Shown: positions 1 through 7,836, counted from the stretch's first letter. The stretch is DNA of 21,222 bases from JBDREW01 sp043819385 (GCA_043819385.1 JBDREW010000030.1:1-21222); one strand, 5' to 3'. Notes: a model not told the origin generated them from the letters alone. Made by a program: numbers and translations.

Positions 1-3
1 TAA

Positions 4-132
4 CTTTGTCTGTTTCTCATAATCAGACTTTATGCTATAATTTTTCATAGAAAAGAGTTAGTTTTAATAGTTTTATTCTTAACCTTTAAACTATTTTACT
101 ACTCTTTTCTTTTTGTCCGAAATGTGCGTTAG
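4..132 (+). other. Possible tail of a gene or decayed insertion element
   Basis: A frame is open from base 4 and stops with TAG at 130-132, inside the border repeat. It would encode about 43 mostly hydrophobic residues ending in FVRNVR. In another frame the repeat reads LSEMCVS before a stop, which matches the LSEMCVN ending of the truncated minus-strand gene at the right end, but that frame is broken by several stops upstream of base 80. I therefore read this as a decayed or different version of the same element end, not as a confident gene. Confidence 0.25.
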
Positions 133-133
133 T
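90..133 (+). repeat. Left half of an inverted repeat shared by both window ends
   Basis: The core TTGTCCGAAATGTGCGTTA (113-131) is present in reverse complement at 21025-21043. The match extends outwards through AAACTATTTTACTAC (90-104) to a similar stretch beyond the right core, with a length difference of about five bases between the two blocks. Both copies point into the window. Each is followed within a few bases by a promoter-like sequence and a gene with a strong SD. It is probably the end of an insertion sequence, or of a gene family that occurs at both borders. Confidence 0.6.
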
Positions 134-160
134 TGAGTAAATTATAAATTATATTATAAT
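133..160 (+). promoter_or_regulatory. Probable sigma-70-type promoter for the 74-residue protein
   Basis: TTGAGT at 133-138 and TATAAT at 155-160 are separated by 16 bases, about 40 bases before the start codon at 201. The -35 box abuts the end of the border repeat, so the repeat end may supply part of the promoter. Confidence 0.45.
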
Positions 161-200
161 ATTTATTATTCTTAAACAGCACCTTAAAAAGGAGAACATA

Positions 201-425
201 ATGACATTTTATGAACTTCCTGATAAAACATATTTTTCGAGATCAAATCTTTATAAAAAATTATCAATTTTTTATAAAGAGAATGGTTTAATTTTTAAAG
301 CAGTACTATCTTCTTCAGGTGAAATAATACATCAACCATTAATAGATAAAAAATTAATAAACAGAATCCAAAATTCTGTGTCTATTCAACACTTAGAATT
401 TGATGCTCTTACCGCTCCTTCTTAG
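201..425 (+). CDS. Hypothetical protein, 74 residues
   Basis: I do not recognise this small protein. It is the only plus-strand gene in the window. The start is well supported by AAAAAGGAG about seven bases upstream of the ATG, a much stronger ribosome site than most genes here. A promoter-like sequence (133-160) precedes it and an intrinsic terminator follows eight bases after the stop, so it forms a complete single-gene unit. The protein is polar, with no transmembrane segment, signal peptide or cysteine. Residues 10-30 are rich in aromatic and basic residues (YFSRSNLYKKLSIFYKENG), and the tail is acidic to neutral, ending LTAPS. It lies next to the border repeat, so it could be cargo of a mobile element; that is inference. 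Confidence 0.7.
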   Translation: MTFYELPDKTYFSRSNLYKKLSIFYKENGLIFKAVLSSSGEIIHQPLIDKKLINRIQNSVSIQHLEFDALTAPS

Positions 426-432
426 TTAAAAC

Positions 433-465
433 AAAAAGTCGTTTTATATAAAACGACTTTTTTAA
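433..465 (+). terminator. Intrinsic terminator of the 74-residue gene
   Basis: The near-perfect palindrome AAAAAGTCGTTTT/AAAACGACTTTTT has a four-base centre and is followed by more T, eight bases after the stop codon. Confidence 0.8.
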
Positions 466-490
466 TTTTTAATATATTATTTTAATTTTA

Positions 491-630
491 CTTACCATTG
501 CCTTCTTTATTTTTATTATAATTTTTGATTTTTAATATGTAATTTTGATTTTTAATTTTTCTCTCCTTCTCCCTCTTTATTTCTATTATAATTTTTAATT
601 TTTAATATGTAATTTTGATTTTTAATTTTT
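491..630. repeat. A+T-rich tandem duplication with a 70-base period
   Basis: Bases 501-560 and 571-630 align without gaps and differ at only three positions; the last 30 bases are identical. The ten-base linkers differ. The unit consists mainly of AATTTTTGATTTTTAATTTTT-like runs. It lies between the terminator at 433-465 and the exporter permease stop at 648, where no gene is visible. It is most likely slippage or a low-complexity spacer. Confidence 0.7.
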
Positions 631-647
631 AATTTTTGATTTTACTA

Positions 648-1865
648 TCATTCATACCTCAAAGCATCAACTGGTTTAAGCTTGGCTGCTGAACGAGATG
701 GAAAAAATCCAGCAACTCCTCCAACTAAAAATGAAAAAGAAAGGGCAAAAAGAATTAATCCCGGACTAACTGAAGCTGACATATAAAACATAGGATGAAT
801 TTGACCATAAAATTCTACTGATTTTGCTAATATCAATCCTAATAATGTTCCTCCTATCCCTCCTATCATTCCAAAAATACCTGCTTCCATCAAAAATAAT
901 TGAACTATAGTTGAATTTCTTGCTCCAATTGCTTTCAAAATTCCTATTTCCTTAATTCTCTCATGAACTGATGTGTACATTGTATTCATTATACCTATCC
1001 CTCCAACAATAATAGCTATTGAAGCAAATCCAAAAATTACTAATTGAATAAGAGCCATAACATTTCCAACAATATCAGTAATTTTCTCACTACTTAAAAC
1101 AGTATAAGAAGCAAGATCTTCTCTATTTTTTCTTTTTTTGTTTCTTTCAAGGTTTTCTTTTATATCTTCAACTACTCTATCTGTTTCAAATCCCGGTTTT
1201 ACTTTAGCAAAAGCCATTTTAGCTCCGTCTTGTTCACCAGTAACTGAACGGAATACATCTAAATCCATACCAATCATCATATCGTCTTGTTTGCTTCCAA
1301 GGGAATTTAAAATACCTACAACTTCAAATTTTCTTCCATTTATAACAGTAATACCTCCTATTTCTAAATCTACAAAAATATCTTCTGGGACTAAACTTCC
1401 AACAACAACTTCTGATTTTCCAGGAACAGGCCATCTACCTTTATTTAAAGACCAACCCATATCTTCTTGATATATTTTTAAAGCGTCTTTCCAATTATTC
1501 CCATATACCAAAACCGTCTTTTTTTCTCCTCCATACCTCATAACTTCTGCTTTATAAGTCATTGGCACAACAAAATCAACACCATAAGTTTTTTCAATTG
1601 CTTTAATATCATCATCAGTTAATTCAACCCCCCCTATGGTAGTAGTCATAAAATCATTAATCTCTCCGGGCATAATCATTATTAAGTCTTTGCCCATCAT
1701 ATTTAATTGTTGAAGAACCGCTGTTTTTAAACCTTCACTCAAAGAAAGAAGCGACACAATAAGAAAAACACCAATAACAATACCAAGTATGGTTAACCAA
1801 CTTCTAATTTGTCTTGTTTTAAGATTCCTTAAAGCTATTTTAAAGTATTCTTTTGCCTTTCCCAT
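648..1865 (-). CDS. MacB/FtsX-like ABC transporter permease
   Basis: Membrane permease of an ABC exporter of the MacB/LolC/FtsX type. The architecture is complete: a transmembrane segment at about 23-43, an extracytoplasmic MacB periplasmic core domain (about 45-255), then three further membrane segments near 272-297, 320-348 and 368-390, forming the FtsX domain. The stretch containing GGIGIMNTMYTSV followed by ERIKEIGILKAIGAR is the family's conserved coupling region after the second membrane helix. The length of 405 residues is normal. Its start lies inside the 3' end of the ATPase gene (31-base overlap), and I see no clear SD, which points to translational coupling. The ATPase here is a separate gene, unlike E. 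coli MacB, where it is fused. The substrate cannot be told from the sequence. Confidence 0.92.
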   Translation of the reverse strand: MGKAKEYFKIALRNLKTRQIRSWLTILGIVIGVFLIVSLLSLSEGLKTAVLQQLNMMGKDLIMIMPGEINDFMTTTIGGVELTDDDIKAIEKTYGVDFVVPMTYKAEVMRYGGEKKTVLVYGNNWKDALKIYQEDMGWSLNKGRWPVPGKSEVVVGSLVPEDIFVDLEIGGITVINGRKFEVVGILNSLGSKQDDMMIGMDLDVFRSVTGEQDGAKMAFAKVKPGFETDRVVEDIKENLERNKKRKNREDLASYTVLSSEKITDIVGNVMALIQLVIFGFASIAIIVGGIGIMNTMYTSVHERIKEIGILKAIGARNSTIVQLFLMEAGIFGMIGGIGGTLLGLILAKSVEFYGQIHPMFYMSASVSPGLILFALSFSFLVGGVAGFFPSRSAAKLKPVDALRYE

Positions 1866-2572
1866 AAAACTTTTTTAGATTTAGAATGATTACGCAATAT
1901 TTTGCCATCTTGGATATTAATTACTTCTTCACTATATTGGGCAATATTTGGATCATGAGTTACTACAATAATTGTCTTTTTTTCTTTTTTATGAAGACCA
2001 ACTAAAATATCCATAATTATTTTCCCAGTACTTGAATCTAAATTACCAGTTGGTTCATCAGCTATTAAAATTTCTGGGTTATTAGCTAAAGACCGAGCAA
2101 TAGCTATTCTTTGTTGCTCTCCACCAGAAAGTTCAGCTGGCTTATGATTAATTCTTTTTTCTAAATCAACTGATTTAAGAAGTTTTGCTGCTCTTTTTTT
2201 TCTTTCTTGTTCGGAAACATTTTGAAAAATCATTGGAAGCATTACATTTTCTAAAGCAGTAAGATTTTGAAATAAATTAAATTGCTGAAAAACAAAACCA
2301 ATTTTTTTTCCTCTAATTTCAGCTAATTCATCTTGAGAAAAACTTGAAACATTTTTATCTTCTAAAAAAACTTCTCCTTTTGTTGGAGTATCTAAAAAAC
2401 CCAAAAGATACATAAGAGTTGATTTACCAGATCCAGAAGGTCCCATTATCGTGACAAAAGAACCTGGGTCAATTTCCAGGTCCACTCCTTTTAAAACAGG
2501 AAGCTCTACTTTACCTAATTGATAAATCTTCCAAACATTATTTAATTTAATAACTGGCTTTTCATTAACCAT
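1835..2572 (-). CDS. ABC exporter ATPase, MacB/LolD type
   Basis: Nucleotide-binding subunit that powers the neighbouring permease. All motifs are intact: Walker A GPSGSGKS (44-51), Q-loop around FQQF (95-98), signature LSGGEQQR (148-155), Walker B ILIADEP (168-174), D-loop after GNLD and the H-loop histidine H206. The length of 245 residues is slightly above the family norm of about 225. The extra part is a basic tail, and its codons overlap the permease start. It lies ten bases downstream of the adaptor gene, giving the order adaptor, ATPase, permease in transcription. This is the gene order of many Gram-positive and CPR macrolide or peptide exporters. The biochemical role is certain; the exported substrate is not. 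Confidence 0.95.
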   Translation of the reverse strand: MVNEKPVIKLNNVWKIYQLGKVELPVLKGVDLEIDPGSFVTIMGPSGSGKSTLMYLLGFLDTPTKGEVFLEDKNVSSFSQDELAEIRGKKIGFVFQQFNLFQNLTALENVMLPMIFQNVSEQERKKRAAKLLKSVDLEKRINHKPAELSGGEQQRIAIARSLANNPEILIADEPTGNLDSSTGKIIMDILVGLHKKEKKTIIVVTHDPNIAQYSEEVINIQDGKILRNHSKSKKVLWERQKNTLK

Positions 2573-2582
2573 TTAATAATAT

Positions 2583-4109
2583 TTAATCTATTATTATTTC
2601 TTCTCCTTGTTTTAATCCAGAAATAATTTCAATAAACTCATCTCCTTCTAATCCTATTTCTATTTTTCTTTCTTCAACATTTTCTCCTACTAAAACTTGA
2701 ACTATTCTTTGTCCATTTATCTTTTCCACAGCTCTTCTTGGAACAATTAAAACATTCTCTTTTTTGCCAACTTCAATAACAATATCAGCTGTCATTCCTT
2801 TTCTTATTTTATCTTGATCTGCTAAATCTTTAGCAATAACTGATTCTTCTATAAAATCAATTGTTATTTCATAATAAACCACTTCATTTACTACTTTTTC
2901 AGCAGGATCGATTGAAACAACTTTTCCTGGTAAAGGTTGGTCTGGAAAAGCAACTAAATTAACCTCTACTGGATTTCCAACTTTCACATCAACTATATCT
3001 TCTTCATAAATATCAACTTCTATTTGAAACGGTTCAACCGAAAGAACAGAAACAATAGATTCATTTGTTTGTACTATTTCTCCTGCTTTTTTATCTATTT
3101 TAACGATTTTTCCTTTGATTGGACTTTTTAACGAAGCATCTTTAATATAATTTTCTAAACGAGAAACTTTTGCTTGAGCTTGGCTTATTTGGGCTTCATA
3201 CAATCCATCATTACTGCCTAACTGATTTTCAATTCCAGAAATCTGTGACTCAGCAGTATTTATACTTTTTTCATTGCTAATTTTAATTGTTGAAATTGCT
3301 TGTTGAGCAGATATAATATCACTATAAATAGTATTTACACTCGTCCTATTAGTATCTAATGAAGTTTTTTCTGTTGCAGAAATAAGATCATTAAAACCAG
3401 CGGATGTTATTATGCTTTTAACTATATCTAATGCAGATTTAACATTTTCAATTAAATTTTTAACATTAGAAAGATTTAAATCAATTTTTTTTGTTTCAGT
3501 AAAATCTTCTATTCCATCAATATATGCTTTAATTTTATTTAAAGCACTATTAATTGTATTTCTTTTACCCATTACTACAAACCCATCTGAATCTGGATTT
3601 GAAAAATAATTTCTTTGAAGACTATCCACTATATTATATGAATCATAAACTTTTAAATAAGCATCATTTAGAACAGTTAATGCATCTTGGTAGGCATTAT
3701 CTAAATCTTCTTTTGCTGATGCTTTTACATCTTTTAAATTTTGATTAGCACTTTCTAATGAAACTCCTGTATCTCCACGCTGAGCTTTTATTATTTCAAG
3801 ACCTGCTCGTGCTTCTCTAAGTTGAATTGAAAGATCATCTATATTAAGACCAACTAATTTCTGATTCTCTTCCACGATATCACCAATCTTAACATATACT
3901 TCTTCAATTTTTCCACTTGCTTCAAAACCAAGTTTAATTTCTTCGCTTGCCTTAACTACTCCTGTTTCTGAAACTTGCTTCACAACCATTCCCTTTTCAA
4001 CTTTTTCTAACTCAAATTTTGGTTCTCCATTTTTAGATAAAAATTTAAAACCAATAAAACCTAAAATTAAAACAACTACTACAATAATTATAATTACTTT
4101 TTTACTCAT
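2583..4109 (-). CDS. HlyD/MacA-like adaptor (membrane fusion protein)
   Basis: Adaptor subunit of the exporter encoded just downstream. An N-terminal membrane anchor (about 4-23) is followed by a biotinyl-lipoyl-like half domain (about 45-85), a long alpha-helical hairpin (about 95-330), the second half of the lipoyl domain (KSPIKGKIVKIDKKAGEIV), a beta-barrel domain and a C-terminal domain with a GMTADIVIEV motif. The length of 508 residues is above the 370-400 usual for E. coli MacA, because the hairpin holds an inserted Asn/Ser/Lys-rich helical stretch (about 140-290). No TolC-like channel gene is in the window, so in a single-membrane cell the hairpin would act as an extracytoplasmic collar. 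A possible promoter lies at 4173-4200. Confidence 0.88.
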   Translation of the reverse strand: MSKKVIIIIVVVVLILGFIGFKFLSKNGEPKFELEKVEKGMVVKQVSETGVVKASEEIKLGFEASGKIEEVYVKIGDIVEENQKLVGLNIDDLSIQLREARAGLEIIKAQRGDTGVSLESANQNLKDVKASAKEDLDNAYQDALTVLNDAYLKVYDSYNIVDSLQRNYFSNPDSDGFVVMGKRNTINSALNKIKAYIDGIEDFTETKKIDLNLSNVKNLIENVKSALDIVKSIITSAGFNDLISATEKTSLDTNRTSVNTIYSDIISAQQAISTIKISNEKSINTAESQISGIENQLGSNDGLYEAQISQAQAKVSRLENYIKDASLKSPIKGKIVKIDKKAGEIVQTNESIVSVLSVEPFQIEVDIYEEDIVDVKVGNPVEVNLVAFPDQPLPGKVVSIDPAEKVVNEVVYYEITIDFIEESVIAKDLADQDKIRKGMTADIVIEVGKKENVLIVPRRAVEKINGQRIVQVLVGENVEERKIEIGLEGDEFIEIISGLKQGEEIIID

Positions 4110-4172
4110 ATTTTTTGCATTAAAACTTATTATTATTTAATTTAATAAATTTCTAATTTCTTACCTATATTT

Positions 4173-4200
4173 ATCATACTATTTTTCATAAAAAAAACAA
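4173..4200 (-). promoter_or_regulatory. Possible promoter of the exporter operon
   Basis: On the minus strand, TTGTTT and TATGAT are separated by 16 bases, about 65 bases upstream of the adaptor start. The -35 box overlaps the purC terminator stem. Confidence 0.35.
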
Positions 4201-4227
4201 CCGAACGTATAAATTAAACGTTCGGTT
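4199..4227 (-). terminator. Intrinsic terminator after purC
   Basis: A ten-base-pair stem AACCGAACGT/ACGTTCGGTT with a nine-base loop lies 14 bases after the purC stop. A run of T follows on the minus strand, and the T run on the other side makes it potentially bidirectional. Confidence 0.85.
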
Positions 4228-4241
4228 TTTATGATTTTTTG

Positions 4242-5156
4242 TTAAACTACAAATTTTTTCCCAGTTAATCTCTCAAATGCTTCAACATATCTTGCCCGAG
4301 TTCCATCAACAATATCTTGAGGTAAGGCCGGAGGAGGCGATTGTTTATCCCATTTTTTTTGATTACAAAGGCTCTGAAGATAATCTCTAACAAACTGCTT
4401 ATCAAAAGAGGGTTGAGAATGTCCTGGCTCATACATATCAACAGGCCAAAACCTACTTGAATCAGGTGTTAAAACCTCATCAATAAGTATAACCTCATTA
4501 TCACAAACACCAAATTCAAATTTAGTATCTGCAATAATAATACCTCTTTGTATGGCAAAATTATGAGCTTCCTCATAAAGACGCAAGCTCCAATCTTTTA
4601 AAAATTCTGCCCTTGTTGTCCCAACTAATTGACAAACTCTATCAAAACTAATATTTTCATCATGCTCACCTTGATCTGCCTTAGTAGAAGCAGTAAAAAT
4701 TGCCCGTGGAAGACACTCACATTCTTTTAGTCCTTCTGGAAGACTAATCCCACAGATACTTCCAGTATTTTGATAATCTTTCCAACCACTTCCAGTAATA
4801 TAACCACGAACAATACATTCAACAGGAAGTACTTTATCAGCTTTTTTACAAAGCATTGTCCTCCCTCTAAATACTAAACTACGAAAAGCTGTTGGAAATT
4901 TATTAAAATCAGTACTTATCAAATGATTTGGTGATACAGTAAATGCAAGCTTATCAAACCAAAACTCCGTAATTCCTGTTAATAATCTGCCTTTATCAGG
5001 AATACCACTTGGCAATACCCAATCAAAAGCACTAATTCTATCAGTAGCAACAAGCATTAATCTCCCATCTTCAAGATCATAAATATCACGAACTTTGCCT
5101 CTTCTTATCATTGTTTGATCAAAATCTCTAACTTCCGACTGCAACAAAAGTCCCAT
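4242..5156 (-). CDS. purC: SAICAR synthetase (phosphoribosylaminoimidazole-succinocarboxamide synthase)
   Basis: Cytosolic enzyme of de novo purine synthesis that joins CAIR and aspartate with ATP to give SAICAR. Recognisable family motifs are GKVRDIYDL (20-28), DRISAFDW, SGIPDKG, a VECIVRGYITGSGWKDY block, KADQGEHDENIS and IDEVLTPDSSRFW near residue 225. The length of 304 residues matches the longer PurC type; the E. coli type is about 237. The start is supported by AAGGGAG six bases upstream. It stands alone between its own leader and terminator, with no other pur gene in the window. Its G+C content and codon choice (more CTC, GCC and ACC-type codons) are visibly above those of the genes around it. 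Acquisition by transfer is plausible but unproven. Confidence 0.95.
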   Translation of the reverse strand: MGLLLQSEVRDFDQTMIRRGKVRDIYDLEDGRLMLVATDRISAFDWVLPSGIPDKGRLLTGITEFWFDKLAFTVSPNHLISTDFNKFPTAFRSLVFRGRTMLCKKADKVLPVECIVRGYITGSGWKDYQNTGSICGISLPEGLKECECLPRAIFTASTKADQGEHDENISFDRVCQLVGTTRAEFLKDWSLRLYEEAHNFAIQRGIIIADTKFEFGVCDNEVILIDEVLTPDSSRFWPVDMYEPGHSQPSFDKQFVRDYLQSLCNQKKWDKQSPPPALPQDIVDGTRARYVEAFERLTGKKFVV

Positions 5157-5192
5157 GACAATCTCCCTTCACTAAGATAATGGATTTTAAAA

Positions 5193-5246
5193 CACTAAAC
5201 TTAGAAATACCAAGTTTAGAAGCACTAAATCTAGAAATACTAGATT
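5193..5246 (-). repeat. Two tandem related hairpins in the purC leader
   Basis: CACTAAACTTAGAAATAC (5193-5210) recurs as CACTAAATCTAGAAATAC (5223-5240), 16 of 18 identical with a 30-base period. Each copy starts its own hairpin. One is CTAAACTT (5195-5202) with AAGTTTAG (5212-5219). The other is AATCTAG (5228-5234) with CTAGATT (5240-5246). They lie 35-90 bases before the purC start. They could be operators for a dimeric regulator or RNA hairpins; no T run follows them. Confidence 0.6.
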
Positions 5247-5358
5247 ATTTGCCTTTATCTTCAACTTAAAAATGTTAAAGAACTAATATTAACTTAACAA
5301 AATTTCATATTTAGTCAACATTTAATCAATATTTAACCAACAACCCAAAAATAAATAA

Positions 5359-5383
5359 CTTACGGAGAACTGACCCCCGCAAG
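5359..5383 (-). terminator. Terminator-like hairpin downstream of the ZIP gene
   Basis: The minus-strand RNA folds into a ten-pair stem with a five-base loop, starting CTTGCGG and ending CCGTAAG, followed by UUAUUUAUUUUU. Three of the pairs are G-U and would be broken in plus-strand RNA. The structure therefore fits transcription from the ZIP gene (stop at 5471) and not from purC's side. Confidence 0.6.
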
Positions 5384-5470
5384 CTATTTACGGTCTATTT
5401 AATTTGTGGAGGATTAGCCTTTGCAACTTTATTTCTATTATTTTTCCTTATCCCTATTATTTCTCTTAAT

Positions 5471-6232
5471 TTATAAAAGTTTTAAAACAAACATTAAAGC
5501 TATTCCTAATAAAAATGCAAAAAAATGAATTATTGATTTTTTATCTTTTGATTTGTGTTTAATTTCTGGAATTAAATCAGCTGAAGCAATATAAATAAAA
5601 TGTCCTGCTGCAAAAGGCAAAAGAAAAATAATTAAATTCCCTAATTTTTCTGAAAGTAAAAAACCAATAATTCCTCCAAAAATTATAGTAATAGCAGATA
5701 AAAAATTTAAAAATAATGCTTTTGTTTTTTTAAATCCTCCATAAACTAAAACCCCAAAATCACCAATTTCTTGGGGAATTTCATGAAAAGCTACTGCTAA
5801 AGCAGTAATTATCCCAGCTGGAATAGAAACAATAAAAGAAGCAGAAATTATTATGCCATCAATAAAATTATGGATAGAATCAGAAATTAAAATTAAATAA
5901 GAAAATGATTCTATTTCTGGACAATCTTCACAATGAGCAACATGATGATGATGCCAACTTATAAATTGTTCTAAAATAAAAAAAATACAAAAACCTAAAA
6001 GAACAAACAAAAATATACTTAAAAGCTGTTTTTCTTCTGCTCCTATTTGACTAATTGCCTCTGGAATTAAATGTAAAAAAGCACCTCCAATTAAAGTGCC
6101 AGCAGAAAAAGCAACAAGAATTAAAAGAATTTTATTTAATAAACTTTCTTTTAAAAACAAAATTAAAACTCCTGAAAAAGAAATTAAACTAATAAAAAAT
6201 GTAGTTAAAATAATATATAAAAAAGTAGACAT
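5471..6232 (-). CDS. ZIP-family divalent metal transporter
   Basis: Inner-membrane transporter that probably brings zinc or a similar divalent metal into the cytoplasm. The protein has about eight hydrophobic segments in 253 residues, the size of bacterial ZupT/GufA-like ZIPs. The variable loop carries HHHH (94-97) plus HCEDC (100-104), a likely metal-sensing or binding loop. The transport site is intact: HNxxDG (H121, N122, D125) in helix 4 and HEIPQE (H150, E151, Q154, E155) in helix 5. The ATG lies three bases after the first copy of the 102-base hairpin element, so its mRNA leader probably carries that structure. There is no clear SD. Metal specificity is not readable from the sequence. 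Confidence 0.9.
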   Translation of the reverse strand: MSTFLYIILTTFFISLISFSGVLILFLKESLLNKILLILVAFSAGTLIGGAFLHLIPEAISQIGAEEKQLLSIFLFVLLGFCIFFILEQFISWHHHHVAHCEDCPEIESFSYLILISDSIHNFIDGIIISASFIVSIPAGIITALAVAFHEIPQEIGDFGVLVYGGFKKTKALFLNFLSAITIIFGGIIGFLLSEKLGNLIIFLLPFAAGHFIYIASADLIPEIKHKSKDKKSIIHFFAFLLGIALMFVLKLL

Positions 6233-6235
6233 ATA

Positions 6236-6337
6236 ATTATTACAAATGATATAAAATTATTCGGGCGGAAATAATAATATTTTTCAATCTCTGGCAGGCC
6301 ATGGGTTTGGCGAATTGAAAAATATTATTATTTCTGC
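6236..6337 (-). repeat. Copy 1 of a 102-nt hairpin element, directly upstream of the ZIP gene
   Basis: Two 24-base arms (6265-6288 and 6314-6337) pair along their whole length, with one G-U pair on one strand. They enclose a 25-base loop (6289-6313) that is G+C-rich in this A+T-rich setting and contains AGGCC and GGGTTTGGCGA. A 29-base flank (6236-6264) links the stem to the start codon. The second copy is at 9023-9124. Arm lengths, loop length and flank length are identical, and the loops agree at 22 of 25 bases. Confidence 0.85.
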
Positions 6338-6374
6338 CATTGTGTTGCCTAATTATCGTAGCTACGCCATCTAA

Positions 6375-7568
6375 TTATTGTAATATACCAAAACCAAAAA
6401 GATAATATAAACCAAGTAAAAGTAAAATTATTGCTTCAATTAAAGTAATCCATTTTGTAATTTTGTTTGAAGAAATCCATATTTTCATAGTGAAAAATGC
6501 AAACAAAAAAACAATAATTTCATCAAGCATATAGAAAAAAAGGAAAAGTATAATATAAAAAATATAAGATAATGTTGAAAGTTCTGATTGGACTAAAATA
6601 CTTGAAAAAATTAAAGGAATTGCAGCAGAACAAGGAAATTCAACGATAGTAATCATCCCAGCGAATAAAAGTATTGCACCAATAATTAAAAATATGTTTT
6701 TTGAATTTTGAAGTGAATTTTTAATTTTTGAAGAAAATTTACCAGCTATTTTATCACTTGCTCCGGTCTCGCAAACAACTCCTTGTTTTCTAAACTTAAA
6801 AAATTGTTTAAAAAAATAAATTGCGCCTCCTACTGCTAAAATTCCTATCAAAAGCTCCATTATTTTTAAATAAGAAGCAAAAACAGAAAAAATCTGATAC
6901 CAAACAAATATTAAAATACCGTAAACAATAGATGTTGTTAAAATAAAAGTTATTCCAAAAATTAAAATTTTCTTTCTTGATTTCATTGCTATAACCAATC
7001 CTAAAATCAAAATTAAAGCACCTAAAGAACAAACATTAAAACCATCTAATGTTCCTAAAATAATTGTTAAAGCAGGTAAAGAGTACTTACTTAAATCTAC
7101 TTTCCCAACAAAAGGAAGATTAATCCCATTTTTTAAATCAATCAAAGTAGATGTTGTTTTTTCTGAATCTTCTGTACTTTCACATGTATTTTTAGGATCT
7201 CCTTCAATAAACCTTAATATACAATCTTCAATTTCTCCCCCTATTTCAGTATGAAATCCTGAAAAATATTCTCCTTCTATAAAAGTAATTGGAACCCATC
7301 CATAATTACTCTCAGGCACATTATATTCTTTATAAAATTCCATTAATAAATCAGCATTTCCTTTTTCTGAAATTTCATATCTGTTAATTTTAATATCTGA
7401 ATATTTAATTTCTAATTCATCTAAAAACTTATTCTCTTTGGCACAATGAGAACAAGTTTTACTATAAAAAAAATCAACTTCTAATTGATTTTCAGAAGCA
7501 AAAACAAAATTAGTAAAAATACTTAATCCAAAAACAAGTATTAAAATAAATAAAATCTTTTTTATCAT
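6375..7568 (-). CDS. Thioredoxin-like domain fused to a CcdA/DsbD-type membrane electron carrier
   Basis: A probable envelope thiol-disulfide redox protein. It begins with a signal anchor or signal peptide (about 4-24). A thioredoxin or glutaredoxin-like domain follows (about 28-125) with a CSHC active site (C39, C42) and a cis-proline region WVPITF (P93). After a short linker comes a membrane domain with about six helices (165-395). Two membrane cysteines, C180 in DGFNVCSLG and C313 in EFPCSAA, sit in the positions of the CcdA/DsbD redox pair. In DsbD-type proteins such a pair carries electrons from cytosolic thioredoxin to extracytoplasmic partners. Here the soluble partner is fused to the N-terminus. 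The gene starts two bases after ybaB ends, so the two are probably cotranscribed. The natural substrate is unknown. Confidence 0.85.
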   Translation of the reverse strand: MIKKILFILILVFGLSIFTNFVFASENQLEVDFFYSKTCSHCAKENKFLDELEIKYSDIKINRYEISEKGNADLLMEFYKEYNVPESNYGWVPITFIEGEYFSGFHTEIGGEIEDCILRFIEGDPKNTCESTEDSEKTTSTLIDLKNGINLPFVGKVDLSKYSLPALTIILGTLDGFNVCSLGALILILGLVIAMKSRKKILIFGITFILTTSIVYGILIFVWYQIFSVFASYLKIMELLIGILAVGGAIYFFKQFFKFRKQGVVCETGASDKIAGKFSSKIKNSLQNSKNIFLIIGAILLFAGMITIVEFPCSAAIPLIFSSILVQSELSTLSYIFYIILFLFFYMLDEIIVFLFAFFTMKIWISSNKITKWITLIEAIILLLLGLYYLFGFGILQ

Positions 7569-7570
7569 AT

Positions 7571-7816
7571 TTACATCAAGCCCTTAAATCTCTCTGCCAT
7601 AGCCATTTGTGCCTTTCTAATACTATCATTAAAACAATCCCTTAAAACACTTTCTTGCCTTTCTTTATCCAATTCTGAATTCAGAATAATTTGTTCAACA
7701 CTTAAATTTCCATTTAAAATGACTTTTGTACCGTCTCTTTCTGCTTCAAATGTTTCTTTTGCCAAAGAATCTTTAATTTCTTTTAATTGTTTTAATTGTT
7801 TTAATTTATCAAACAT
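7571..7816 (-). CDS. ybaB: YbaB/EbfC-family nucleoid-associated protein
   Basis: A small DNA-binding protein of the YbaB/EbfC family, thought to bind DNA as a dimer and affect nucleoid structure. The N-terminal helix is KLKQLKQLKEIKDSL, then a beta region (TFEAERDGTKVILNGN), then a C-terminal helix with NDSIRKAQMAMAERF, which matches the family's NDAxxKAQ pattern. At 81 residues it is shorter than the usual 100-110, mainly at the N-terminal helix. The gene is 20 bases after the nitroreductase and two bases before the thioredoxin-CcdA fusion. In many bacteria ybaB sits near dnaX and recR; that context is absent here. Confidence 0.8.
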   Translation of the reverse strand: MFDKLKQLKQLKEIKDSLAKETFEAERDGTKVILNGNLSVEQIILNSELDKERQESVLRDCFNDSIRKAQMAMAERFKGLM

Positions 7817-7836
7817 AATATCTCTGTTTTAATTAA

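Larger units (their letters stand above)
5157..5470. other. Intergenic stretch upstream of purC with repeated hairpins
   Basis: This 314-base gap has no convincing gene. It contains two related hairpins close to purC (5193-5246) and a third, terminator-like hairpin at 5359-5383 that probably belongs to the ZIP gene. Bases 5255-5340 are A+T-rich without clear structure. Bases 5384-5435 are less A+T-rich than usual for a spacer here, but I find no frame or known RNA in them. Confidence 0.6.

Noticed and set aside
1138..1470. A 110-codon open frame on the plus strand inside the permease gene
   Set aside because: It is antisense to a clearly conserved permease with typical motifs, has Ser/Thr/Pro-rich nonsense composition and no ribosome site.
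6265..6337. Reading the hairpin as a simple intrinsic terminator of the thioredoxin-CcdA gene
   Set aside because: No T run follows the stem on the minus strand. The loop is long and conserved, and the second copy has a separate terminator (9202-9227) upstream of it.
6345..6374. Palindrome CGTAGCTACG with flanking CTAATTAT repeats between the hairpin and the thioredoxin-CcdA stop
   Set aside because: It is a perfect ten-base palindrome but has no counterpart near copy 2 and no clear promoter geometry, so I do not call it a regulatory site.
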